Part shown: piece by piece, positions 9,346 to 17,477 of the stretch
Layout of the letters: every line of letters begins with the position of its first letter
Position numbering within the stretch: position 1 is the stretch's first letter
Source of the DNA: Silvanigrella aquatica
GTDB taxonomy: Bacteria > Bdellovibrionota_B > Oligoflexia > Silvanigrellales > Silvanigrellaceae
Assembly: GCF_001907975.1 (NCBI RefSeq)
Contig: NZ_CP017834.1
Coordinates: 2,322,116 to 2,386,115 of the forward strand
Length of the DNA: 64,000 nucleotides
Direction: 5' to 3'
Position numbers and translations under genes: made by a program
The notes under the pieces: generated by a model
The model's database searches: none
What the model was told of the DNA's origin: nothing
What the model saw: the letters and a program-made list of their open reading frames with translations, nothing else

Positions 9346-9756
9346 ATGCTACCAGGTTTTTGTGTCGACATATGGCTGTGTTACGGAAGCTTCTCCTATG
9401 GATTTGAAAGTGAAATTCATGAGTTTGGAGAAAACGAACTGGCATTGTCTTTACAAACTCAATCCGATGAACAAGCCGATCAAGTAGAGTCTTTTTTTGA
9501 GCAAGTGGTTGAAAAACCAAAAGGCTTATTGCGCGTCGAACTGCGCGTCTACGGACCCGATAAACTTTTCAAGCGCCACAATATCAATGGTCCTGTTTAC
9601 TTATTTACAGACATGGTTCCCAAGCAAGCACCAAAACACAGAGGCTCACCCATATTAAAATTCTTTTCCATTAAAGGCATTTCCCCGGCCAACTCCGAGA
9701 GCTGGATAAAACTTGTCCGTCAAATTTGGAATCAAGGGCAACAAAAACCTACTTAA
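9346..9756 (+). CDS. Hypothetical protein co-transcribed with the UbiB-like kinase
   Basis: 136 residues, not recognised. The pattern of alternating strands (GENELALSLQTQSDEQADQ, GLLRVELRVYGPDKLF, GPVYLFTDMVP) suggests a small alpha/beta fold of the PilZ or sensor type, but no motif fixes it. No signal peptide or membrane helix is seen. It begins six bases after the UbiB-like gene, and translation is probably coupled because no good ribosome-binding site is visible before its ATG. Its role may be linked to the kinase, but that rests on position only. Confidence 0.65.
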   Translation: MLPGFCVDIWLCYGSFSYGFESEIHEFGENELALSLQTQSDEQADQVESFFEQVVEKPKGLLRVELRVYGPDKLFKRHNINGPVYLFTDMVPKQAPKHRGSPILKFFSIKGISPANSESWIKLVRQIWNQGQQKPT

Positions 9757-9836
9757 AAAAGATAGAATAAAAAAAGAATTGTTACTTTGTAAAAAGTCAA
9801 CGCCATAAAATTTCCATTGTCCTTGGAGGAATCACC

Positions 9837-10529
9837 TTGCGACAAAAAACAATTTATAAAAAAATCTATATATTCGTTGTTACTTTAGTATTTTTTTGGC
9901 CTCTATTTAGCAAGGGGGAAGCTACAGAACTGCGCAGAGTTGTAAATGGCGAAGAAGTCTATGAGCCAAAAAAAGAAGATGCTAAAAAAGAAAAAAACAA
10001 AAAAGAAATGAGTAAAGACAAAGAAAAATCAAAAGAAACCAAAAAAACTGCAGAGCCTAAAAAAGGTGAAGAGAGCCACGCGATAAAAAAAGATGAAAAA
10101 AAGACTGAAGATAGTCACGCTATGAAAAAAGATGAAAAAAAGACTGAAGACAGTCACGCTATGAAAAAAGACGAAAAAAAGAGTGAAGACAGTCATGCTA
10201 TGAAAAAAGACGAGAAAATGGGTGAAGACAGTCATGCTATGAAAAAGGAGGAAGGAAAGAGCGAAGAAGGTCACGCGATGAAAAAAGACGAGAAAATGGG
10301 TGAAGACAGTCATGCTATGAAAAAGGAGGAAGGAAAGAGCGAAGACAGTCATGGGATGAAAAAAGATGAAAAAATGGGTGAAGAAAAATCCCTGATGAAA
10401 AAATATAAATCAAATAAAGTTGTAACCTCCGAAGAGGAAGACCATTACGAAGTTCATAAGCCTATTGGTATTATTTGGTTTTTTAGTGTTTTTGTGGTAT
10501 TGCTGGTTGTGATTTTTGTTTTTACTTAA
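9837..10529 (+). CDS. Membrane protein with eight 13-residue His/Lys repeats
   Basis: 230 residues starting with TTG: GGAGGA lies six bases upstream, and no ATG gives a complete signal segment. Residues 1-29 are a signal peptide or first membrane helix (YIFVVTLVFFWPLF). A Lys/Glu-rich stretch follows, then eight copies of a 13-residue unit of the type EDSHAMKKDEKMG (residues 77-180), and a C-terminal membrane helix (IGIIWFFSVFVVLLVVIFVF). The mid-section is highly charged, carries one His per repeat and probably lies outside the cytoplasm. Metal binding through the regular His/Asp/Glu spacing is possible but unproven. I know of no characterised family with this layout. Confidence 0.8.
   Translation: MRQKTIYKKIYIFVVTLVFFWPLFSKGEATELRRVVNGEEVYEPKKEDAKKEKNKKEMSKDKEKSKETKKTAEPKKGEESHAIKKDEKKTEDSHAMKKDEKKTEDSHAMKKDEKKSEDSHAMKKDEKMGEDSHAMKKEEGKSEEGHAMKKDEKMGEDSHAMKKEEGKSEDSHGMKKDEKMGEEKSLMKKYKSNKVVTSEEEDHYEVHKPIGIIWFFSVFVVLLVVIFVFT
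10065..10376 (+). repeat. Eight tandem 39-bp coding repeats
   Basis: In-frame tandem array, eight units of 39 bases each encoding xEDSHAMKKDEK(K/M) variants. Two alternating sub-types (ending KDEKM and KEEGK) occur in pairs, which suggests unit-pair duplication. Length variation between strains would be expected from slippage or recombination. Confidence 0.9.
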
Positions 10530-10562
10530 CAAACAAACTCAAATTTATTTGAAAGCATTCCC

Positions 10563-10910
10563 ATGAGCGAAAAAACAATATTTGAAAAAATTTTACAAGG
10601 TGAAATTCCTTGCAAGCCCGTTTATGAAGACGAATACACCTTTGCCTTTAATGACATCAATCCTCAAGCCCCCGTTCATATTCTCATCATTCCTAAAAAG
10701 AAAATAGTCAACGTTGCCGAATCGAACGAAACAGACATTGAACAAATGGGACGCGTCCTCTACACCGCTAAAAAAGTCGCCGAATTAACGGGCATTGCTA
10801 AAACCGGCTACCGCCTTGTCATGAACAACGGTGATCACGGTGGCCAAACCGTTTATTATATGCACTGCCATGTGCTGGGCGGAAGAAGTTTAGCATGGCC
10901 TCCAGGGTGA
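10563..10910 (+). CDS. HIT-family purine nucleoside phosphoramidase (HinT-like)
   Basis: 115 residues of the histidine triad family: IFEKILQGEIPCKPVYEDE, FAFNDINPQAPVHILIIPKK, and the C-terminal NNGDHGGQTV...HVLGGRSLAWPPG that marks the HinT branch. The triad region reads Tyr-Met-His-Cys-His where HinT proteins have His-x-His-x-His, so the first His is Tyr while the central catalytic His is kept. The enzyme normally hydrolyses adenosine phosphoramidates. The gene stands alone and converges on the cytolysin cluster 21 bases away. Confidence 0.92.
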   Translation: MSEKTIFEKILQGEIPCKPVYEDEYTFAFNDINPQAPVHILIIPKKKIVNVAESNETDIEQMGRVLYTAKKVAELTGIAKTGYRLVMNNGDHGGQTVYYMHCHVLGGRSLAWPPG

Positions 10911-10931
10911 GGGGTATTCCTTTTTTTGGAA

Positions 10932-12725
10932 TTATAGCTGCGCTTGAAAAGCATCAAATTTAAGATTTCTACGTGAACCTGCACTGGTAATTGCCAATTG
11001 TCCCTTTGAATTTATTCCCACTACTTTTGTTCTGTCTAAATATAATTGAATATATCCCTCTGTATTAAGTACCCACTTTTGGTCATTATTCATACTACAA
11101 TTATTGATATACAATGAATTATCAGAACCTAATGTCAAACATGAGTTGTATTTCATTCTTGTTTTAAACTGCTTTTCATCATTATCATAACCCCATACCT
11201 GTTCTCTGCTTTTTTTGCATTCTTCTTGAGTTACAAGACCATCTTGATTTGCCGTTATACAATTTGTCTTTTTAATTTCAGATATATTTTGTAAACGAAT
11301 GTTTTGTTCTGGAGATAAATAAGGAGAAGTCCAATCGATATTAAATTTTTGTGTTATCTGAGGTAAAATATAAGAATCTGTATTAATGAAAAATTTAGAT
11401 ACCAACATACCAGCAGGAATAACAGTTCCTAAAATCACAGATGTTGTTGCTCTTGTGCCTATTTCAAAAGTGGAGGTCCCTAATGCATATTGATCCGCTT
11501 TATAGATTGCTTGAAAAGAAGGGGTAAAAGATTTGTAGCCAATGGCAGAAATCTTATTTTTATTTGTTGTCCAGGTTGAATCCCACAAAGCGCCGGAAAA
11601 GTAACAAAAATTGAAGTCTCTTCGTGTTAAGAAATCACAAATTTTATTATCCAACTTCGAATCCCAAACCCAAGAGGCATTATCATCATAACTTCCATTT
11701 TCAACTGAATATTCTTGAGTTTTAAAAGAAACATCTCTTCTATCTGTGACCTGAATCGAAGCACCTAAATCTACGGAACCACCTGCTTCTTCACTTGCTT
11801 TTAAATTTCCAGACAAACCCACAGTCATGCCATGGCTTTCGACAACAATACTTTCGGGATTGGTATTTTGTGGAAACGATTCTATCAAACTCGCTTTATT
11901 TTCAGGTGTTAAATGCTTTATCCAAAATTCATATTTATTTGCAAAAGGACCTACAAACTCTCTTCTATTCGCCCACGATTGCCACCAATTGTAACCTTGT
12001 CCCAACTCCTCAGCTAAATGCCATCCCGTTCCTCCTTCTTCTAAAGGAGATACCGTAATCATCACATACTTTCCGTTTTCAGTTCTAGTGACATCGCCTG
12101 TCTTATCATCTACTTTTAAAAGTTCTTTCGATCCCGACATATCTATTTTATAATTTAATTCTAAAAAAGCATTTGAATTACAATAATCTCTTGTATTATT
12201 ATAACCATTATCATAATAAATTCTCATAGGGCATTTTAAATTTCTCCTAATTAATGCAATATTTACAGCATTTCCATTCATAAAATTTTTAGCTGTATTA
12301 AATTTTTTTGTACCAATTTTTTTTTCATCATAATTTTTATTTTCATTTAATCTTAAGATATTATTTAATTCTTCATTTGTATTAGCATCTTGTAAAACAA
12401 TATATTTTGCACCCTCAATTGTTTTCTTTATTATGACATAATTTCCACTTATTTGTACTCCTCCTAATTGCCCCATTATCGACATGAGTTTTTCTGAGTT
12501 AGAATTATTTCTTAAGTCAAAAATAATGACTTTATTTTCATCGTATTTTTCAAATATATTAATATTCTTAAGATCATCAATAGAAGTTAGTAGCAACTGA
12601 TGACTTAATTTTGAACTCAAACTTTGTTGATTTTTAATTCCTTCTTTTTCAAATTTAGCACACCCAGTGGCTATAGCTAAAGATAAACTCAAAAAAAACA
12701 AAGAATTATTAAATTTATGATACAT
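10932..12725 (-). CDS. Vibrio cholerae cytolysin-type pore-forming toxin, lipoprotein form (copy 1)
   Basis: 597 residues from the ATG at 12725, chosen because AAGGAGC lies just upstream and a lipoprotein signal follows at once (lipobox ATGC, Cys22). Domains by comparison with V. cholerae cytolysin (VCC/HlyA): a pro-domain (~50-135), the cytolysin core with the first disulfide pair (CPMRIYYD...DYC), GGTGWHLAEEL, the membrane-stem segment (MTVGLSGNL...SFKTQEYSVENGS) and YKSFTPSFQAIYKA, then a beta-trefoil lectin domain with QEECKKSREQVWGYDND and NDQKWVL. It ends after the trefoil, so the VCC C-terminal beta-prism is absent. Last gene of the three-copy cluster. Assembly of a ring pore on target membranes is inferred from the family. 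Confidence 0.85.
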   Translation of the reverse strand: MYHKFNNSLFFLSLSLAIATGCAKFEKEGIKNQQSLSSKLSHQLLLTSIDDLKNINIFEKYDENKVIIFDLRNNSNSEKLMSIMGQLGGVQISGNYVIIKKTIEGAKYIVLQDANTNEELNNILRLNENKNYDEKKIGTKKFNTAKNFMNGNAVNIALIRRNLKCPMRIYYDNGYNNTRDYCNSNAFLELNYKIDMSGSKELLKVDDKTGDVTRTENGKYVMITVSPLEEGGTGWHLAEELGQGYNWWQSWANRREFVGPFANKYEFWIKHLTPENKASLIESFPQNTNPESIVVESHGMTVGLSGNLKASEEAGGSVDLGASIQVTDRRDVSFKTQEYSVENGSYDDNASWVWDSKLDNKICDFLTRRDFNFCYFSGALWDSTWTTNKNKISAIGYKSFTPSFQAIYKADQYALGTSTFEIGTRATTSVILGTVIPAGMLVSKFFINTDSYILPQITQKFNIDWTSPYLSPEQNIRLQNISEIKKTNCITANQDGLVTQEECKKSREQVWGYDNDEKQFKTRMKYNSCLTLGSDNSLYINNCSMNNDQKWVLNTEGYIQLYLDRTKVVGINSKGQLAITSAGSRRNLKFDAFQAQL

Positions 12726-13168
12726 GTAAGCTCCTTTTATTACAATAAAAAACAATTTATAAATTAATATCTTCACAAAAAAATATTTCATTATAAATGA
12801 GGGATTTTCAATTATATATTTTTTAATAAGTTTTAATTTCCCATACTTATTTTAAATGGGATAGATATGCTGAAGAGCATTGTCTTGCGTCCCTGAAACG
12901 AAGAAAATGAACTAAAAAATACAAACCAATTAATAGCACATAATTTTCAATATTAAATATTTATTTCATTTAAATTAAAATAAATTAAATTTATTTGTAT
13001 AGTAAAAAAATGATTAAATATGAATATAAATCGAAAAAGTAGTTATATTATTATTTGGTTAAGGGTATCTATAAAAACTCAAAAAAGGGGAGTCTCTCCT
13101 GATTTATGCAAGCTCTTTGGAAATTTTATGCCTAATTTAAATAACACTCTATTTTTTTAAATAATTTA
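12726..13168. other. Spacer between cytolysin copies 1 and 2
   Basis: About 440 AT-rich bases without a credible gene. A short hairpin with a T-run lies just after copy 2 (13075-13100). A less AT-rich patch at about 12855-12910 (ATAGATATGCTGAAGAGC onward) has no recognisable coding or RNA identity. The length suggests copy 1 has its own promoter. Confidence 0.5.
13075..13100 (-). terminator. Possible weak terminator after cytolysin copy 2
   Basis: Read leftward, a small GGAG-AGA-CTCC hairpin is followed by CCTTTTTTGAGTTTTTA about 70 bases beyond the copy 2 stop codon. The stem is short, so termination would be partial at best. Confidence 0.4.
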
Positions 13169-14989
13169 TTATAGTTTTGCCTGAAAAGCTTCAAATACTG
13201 TTCCTTTTTGGGAATCCATATGAAACAGCTTCAGTTCTCCATTTTTATCTTGCCCAATCACTTTTGTTTTATTGGAATATAATTGAATAAATCCTTCTTT
13301 ATTTAAAATCCATTTTTGATTATTATCCATTGAACATTCTTTAATTAATAATTCATTATTTGAATTTAACGTCAAACATGAATTTGCAATTAAGCGGGTT
13401 TTAAATATCTTTTCATCATTGTCATAGCCCCAAACTTGAGATCGACTTTCTTTACATCTTTCTTGATTTATTCTGCCATTTATACTTACGGTAAGACACT
13501 TCGTATTATTAATATCAGACATATTTTGAAGTCTGATATTTTGCTCCGACGCAAAATAGGGGGAACTCCAATCCACACTTAAAACTTGCGAGACCGAGGG
13601 CATTGTATAGGTATCTAAAACAGTTCTAAATAAAGAAACAGCGACAATGGGAACAATCGATCCTATAATCACTCCTGTTTCCACATTTGTTCCCACCTCA
13701 AATGTGGAGATATCAGTCACTTCTTTTTTTGCTTTATAAATCGCCTGAAAGGAAGGAGTAAATGATTTATGGCTAAGTGCTGAAAATTTATTCTTGTTTG
13801 AGGTCCAGCTCGTATCCCATAAAAAACCTGTAAAGTAACAAAAACTAATATCCTTACGCGTTAAATAATCACATAATTTTTCATTAACTTTTGCATTCCA
13901 AGCCCAAATGGCGTTATTGTCATAGCTTTCATTTTCAACAGTATATTCTTGCGTTTTAAAGGAGACATCTCTTCGATCTGCAATTTGAACCGATGTTCCT
14001 AAATCCACATTAGCAGAAGGAAGACCTTTGCTATCGATACCTCCTTTTAAGGCTCCTGATAATCCAACTGTAACGCCATGGCTTTCGACCACATTGCTTT
14101 CTGGATTGGTATTTTGTGGAAAGGTTTCGACTAAACGAACTCCCTCTGTTTTATTTAAATGTCTTATCCAAAACTGATATTTATTTGCAAAAGGTCCTAC
14201 AAAATCCCATCTATTTGCCCAGGATTCAAACCAATTGTGCTCCTGATGAATTTGGTTTGTCAAATGCCAACCCGTTCCCCCTTCTTCCGTAGGAGAAACC
14301 GTGATCATTAAATATTTGCCATTTTCCGTTTTTATAATACGTCCTGTTTTTAAATCTTCTTTTAACGTCGCTTTAGATCCGGACATATCTATTTTATAAT
14401 TTAATTCTACAAAAGCTTTTGAATTACAATAGTCTCTTTTTTCATCATAATTTGTAGTTTTTGTTTGATAAAATTTTCTCATAGGACATTGTCTATTTCT
14501 AGCTAATAAAGTCACAGTTGCCACACTGCTGTTTAAAAAATTTTTCTCTGGGTCAAATCCTACTTTATTTGTTTTTTTTCTATTTGAATTTTTATTATTT
14601 ATTTTTATCAATAAACTATTTAATTCTTCTGCTGTAGGAATATCTTGTAATACGGTATAATGAGAACCCTCGATGGTTTTTTTAATAATGACATAATTTG
14701 CATAAATTTGTAATCCTCCTAATTTTCCCATTAAGGACAAGAGTTCATCTGAATTAAATTTATTTCTTAAGTCCATAACAATAATTTCGTTTTCATCATA
14801 TTTTTCATTAATATTATTATTTTTAATATCTTCAATTGATGATAAAATTAATTGTCTACTTAATACGGAATTAAAATTTTTTTGATTATTATATTTTATA
14901 TTGTCATCATTTTCAAATTTACCGCAACTAGTTACAAAGTTTAAATAAAAAATTGAAAAAAATAAAAAAATATTAGATTTATAATTCAT
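13169..14989 (-). CDS. Vibrio cholerae cytolysin-type pore-forming toxin, lipoprotein form (copy 2)
   Basis: 606 residues, closest to copy 1. A type II signal with lipobox VTSC (Cys22) predicts lipid attachment. The same domains follow: pro-domain (~40-130), the disulfide-bounded entry to the core (CPMRKFYQ...DYC), EEGGTGWHL, the stem segment (VTVGLSGALKGG...SFKTQEYTVENES), KSFTPSFQAIYKA, VDWSSPYFASEQNIRLQ, and a ricin-like beta-trefoil with CLTVSINGRINQERC and NNQKWIL. It stops at the end of the trefoil. GGGG precedes the ATG. It lies 93 bases downstream of copy 3 and could share its transcript. A lipid anchor on a pore-forming toxin is unusual and may hold it at the producer's envelope. Confidence 0.85.
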   Translation of the reverse strand: MNYKSNIFLFFSIFYLNFVTSCGKFENDDNIKYNNQKNFNSVLSRQLILSSIEDIKNNNINEKYDENEIIVMDLRNKFNSDELLSLMGKLGGLQIYANYVIIKKTIEGSHYTVLQDIPTAEELNSLLIKINNKNSNRKKTNKVGFDPEKNFLNSSVATVTLLARNRQCPMRKFYQTKTTNYDEKRDYCNSKAFVELNYKIDMSGSKATLKEDLKTGRIIKTENGKYLMITVSPTEEGGTGWHLTNQIHQEHNWFESWANRWDFVGPFANKYQFWIRHLNKTEGVRLVETFPQNTNPESNVVESHGVTVGLSGALKGGIDSKGLPSANVDLGTSVQIADRRDVSFKTQEYTVENESYDNNAIWAWNAKVNEKLCDYLTRKDISFCYFTGFLWDTSWTSNKNKFSALSHKSFTPSFQAIYKAKKEVTDISTFEVGTNVETGVIIGSIVPIVAVSLFRTVLDTYTMPSVSQVLSVDWSSPYFASEQNIRLQNMSDINNTKCLTVSINGRINQERCKESRSQVWGYDNDEKIFKTRLIANSCLTLNSNNELLIKECSMDNNQKWILNKEGFIQLYSNKTKVIGQDKNGELKLFHMDSQKGTVFEAFQAKL

Positions 14990-15082
14990 AAATAATCCCC
15001 GTATTATATTAATTTATTTTTACTGTATCATGACTAATATAAGAAACAGGGATTGTCAATAAGAAAAAAACTATGGATTAAT

Positions 15083-16927
15083 TTATAAATCAGCTTGAAA
15101 AGCACTTAATGATAATGGAGTAACCTCATTTGAACCCATTGAAATGAGTTTTAATTTTCCATCATTTTTATCCGCTGCAATAATTTTTTCCTCACCAAAT
15201 TTTGTTTTAATGAAGAAACTATTGCCATCATTAGAATTTTCTTTATAAGAAAACTTTTGATTATTATTAAAATTACACTCTTCTAAATGAATTATACTTT
15301 CTGAATTTACTGCTAAGCAATAACCATTTTTTGAACGAGATTTAAATTGATTTGTATCGTTATCATATCCCCATGCTATAGCTCTTTCTCCTTTAATACA
15401 GTCATCTAAAAACACAGAGTTATCATTTTTAACAGCAACACATTTTGTTGTATAAATTGATGAAACATCTTGTAACCTTAAAGTTTGTTCCGAGGCAAAA
15501 TAAGGAGAGCTCCAATCCACAGAAAAAGATCTTGTCACATTAGGCATCGTATATGTATCTAATTCGTGCTTATGAAATAAAGGAATCATTGAAATGATTG
15601 CAGGAGAAGGAATGGAGTAGGAGTATCCTAATAAAACCCCCGCATCAGCATTGGTACCTAATTCAAAAGTAGATATCCCATTCTCATCAGATTTTGTTTT
15701 AAAAATAGCCTGAATAGAGGGCGTAAAAGCTTTATGACTGATAGCCGAAAATTTATCTTTTCTAGAAATCATATACGATTCAAAAATTGTGCTCGAAAAA
15801 TAGCATGCCGAGTTCATATCTCTATACGAAAGATACTCGCAAATTTTTTCATCTACTTTTGCATTCCAAATCCATTCTGCCTTGCTATCATAGCTATTAT
15901 TTTCAACAGAATATTCTTGAGTTTTGTAGGACACGTCTTTTCTATTTGTCATCTGCATCGAAGCGCCTAAATCAATATTACCGGAAGGATTTCCTTTAGC
16001 ATCAATTCCACCTTTCAAACCTCCCGATAACCCCACAGTAAATCCACGACTTTCTGTTACTGAAAACTCTGGATTTGAGTTTTGTGGATAGGTCTCAACC
16101 AAAGTAACATTGTTGTTATTTGTGATATGTTTTATCCAAAAACGATATTTATTTGCAAAAGGTGCTAGATATTGATACCAAGTTGAAAATCCTGACCAAT
16201 GCATAGTTTGTGTCATATCATCTGCCATATGCCATCCTGTTCCTCCTTCTTCTTGAGGAGAAAGTGTAATCATTAAATATTTTCCACTTTCTGTTTTTGT
16301 AATTTTTCCTGTGGCAGGATCTTTTACTTCAGTGAACTTGGAACCCGACATATCAATTTTATAATTTAATTCAACAAACGCGTTATTATCACAATAATCT
16401 TTTTGATATAAATCTTTACTATATCCATAATATAATCTCATAGGACATGATAAATTTTTACCAACTATTTTTATAGTTGCCTGAGATCCATTTAAAATAT
16501 CGACATCGGAATGAGCCATTTTAAATTTTAATTTCGGAATGAGAACATCTAATTCTTGTTCCGTTGGAATATTCTCAAACAAAGTGTACTCAGGTCCCTT
16601 GTGTCCTTTTCTGAGTAAAACAAAGTTTTCTTGAAAACTGAGAGCACCCGTTTTAGACATTAAAGATATTAACTTTTTTTTCTCGTTTTCATCTGCTTTA
16701 GTTAAATCAAATAAAAGTGTTTCATGCCGATCAAACAATTCTTTAATACTATTAAGATCAGCAGAACTTGCAATTTTTATATAATTTTTTGAATTTTGAC
16801 ATATCTCATCGCGCTCATTGAGTTCAATATTTTTTTCCACTGATCTTGAAGCGTCTTTCGCAAAGCTTTGCTGCGATACCACTATCAAACTTGATAAAAG
16901 TAATGAATATTTTAATTTATTCCCCAT
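15083..16927 (-). CDS. Vibrio cholerae cytolysin-type pore-forming toxin, secreted form (copy 3)
   Basis: 614 residues from the ATG at 16927, which has AGGAGG at good spacing; an in-frame upstream start would break the signal peptide. This copy has a type I signal (KYSLLLSSLIVVSQQSFA) with no lipobox Cys, so it should be freely secreted or periplasmic. The pro-domain aligns with VCC (LLFDLTKADENEKKKLISLM, then FQENFVLLRKGHKGPEYTLF). The core has CPMRLYYG...DYC, EEGGTGWHM, the stem (FTVGLSGGLKGG...SYKTQEYSVENNS) and KAFTPSIQAIFK, followed by VDWSSPYFASEQTLRLQ and a beta-trefoil. The beta-prism is missing. As the first gene read, it may lead a three-gene transcription unit. Confidence 0.87.
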   Translation of the reverse strand: MGNKLKYSLLLSSLIVVSQQSFAKDASRSVEKNIELNERDEICQNSKNYIKIASSADLNSIKELFDRHETLLFDLTKADENEKKKLISLMSKTGALSFQENFVLLRKGHKGPEYTLFENIPTEQELDVLIPKLKFKMAHSDVDILNGSQATIKIVGKNLSCPMRLYYGYSKDLYQKDYCDNNAFVELNYKIDMSGSKFTEVKDPATGKITKTESGKYLMITLSPQEEGGTGWHMADDMTQTMHWSGFSTWYQYLAPFANKYRFWIKHITNNNNVTLVETYPQNSNPEFSVTESRGFTVGLSGGLKGGIDAKGNPSGNIDLGASMQMTNRKDVSYKTQEYSVENNSYDSKAEWIWNAKVDEKICEYLSYRDMNSACYFSSTIFESYMISRKDKFSAISHKAFTPSIQAIFKTKSDENGISTFELGTNADAGVLLGYSYSIPSPAIISMIPLFHKHELDTYTMPNVTRSFSVDWSSPYFASEQTLRLQDVSSIYTTKCVAVKNDNSVFLDDCIKGERAIAWGYDNDTNQFKSRSKNGYCLAVNSESIIHLEECNFNNNQKFSYKENSNDGNSFFIKTKFGEEKIIAADKNDGKLKLISMGSNEVTPLSLSAFQADL

Positions 16928-17082
16928 TTTAAGCCTCCTAAAGCAATGAGAATGAGTCTCAAATCTCATTAAGCAAAAGGAATGCCAAAATTGAAGCCAT
17001 TTTTTATAATCACAATGACATGATATATTTATTAAAAATTAATTAAAAAAATATGACATAATTTTAATAAATTAAAAAACAC

Positions 17083-17114
17083 AAAATTATCCTCTTTTAA
17101 AAGAAGATAATTTT
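17083..17114. repeat. 32-base inverted repeat upstream of cytolysin copy 3
   Basis: AAAATTATCCTCTTTT is followed directly by AAAAGAAGATAATTTT, a 16-bp inverted repeat with one G/A mismatch and no loop. It sits about 155 bases upstream of the copy 3 start. It could be an operator for the toxin cluster or an old terminator. It lies in a 550-base stretch (16928-17477) whose other contents are the small broken ORF and the terminator listed next. Confidence 0.55.
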
Positions 17115-17152
17115 ATAATTATTATTAATAATTAAATACCACAAATAGTTAT

Positions 17153-17301
17153 TTAATTTACCCTTATATACTCATAATCACTAATAAAAGAATTTGAATT
17201 TAATGGCTTTGCATCTGTTATATTATCATAGCCATACTGCATTTCAATTTTTGAATGCACCAGTTCTCACTTAAATGGAACGATCTCTTTTTAAAATTCA
17301 T
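17153..17301 (-). pseudogene. Small frameshifted ORF between cytolysins and dsbA-like gene
   Basis: Read leftward, an ATG at 17301 has GAGG six bases upstream and encodes MNFKKRSFHLSENW. The frame then closes soon after, but a neighbouring frame stays open with VHSKIEMQYGYDNITDAKPL and ends in YEYIRVN. A single base shift would join them into a ~48-residue peptide. No family is recognised. It may be the remnant of a small gene or chance. Confidence 0.35.
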
Positions 17302-17383
17302 ATTGTACCTCTTTAAAATTAAAACCAGTCTTGTTTGTCCCACACAAATTGGATTATTAATCTTATATTGTTACGGTTATCTA

Positions 17384-17423
17384 TAAAAATTACGTGCAGA
17401 GGGAATACCCCGCTGCACGTAAT
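17384..17423 (-). terminator. Intrinsic terminator after the DsbA-like gene
   Basis: An 11-bp stem (ATTACGTGCAG with CTGCACGTAAT), extended inward by GGG/CCC, is followed leftward by TTTTTATAG. It lies about 55 bases after the stop codon of the DsbA-like lipoprotein gene and separates the salvage genes from the toxin cluster. Confidence 0.8.
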
Positions 17424-17477
17424 GAAAATTCAATTTTTTTATCTATTTCATTAAGTATAATTATTTAATTTATTAGA

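Noticed and set aside
10029..10352. Long antisense ORF rich in Phe and His opposite the repeat region
   Set aside because: It is the mirror of the 39-bp coding repeats on the other strand and has no start signals of its own.
10065..10376. CRISPR-like array
   Set aside because: Units are contiguous 39-base coding repeats in one frame with no unique spacers.
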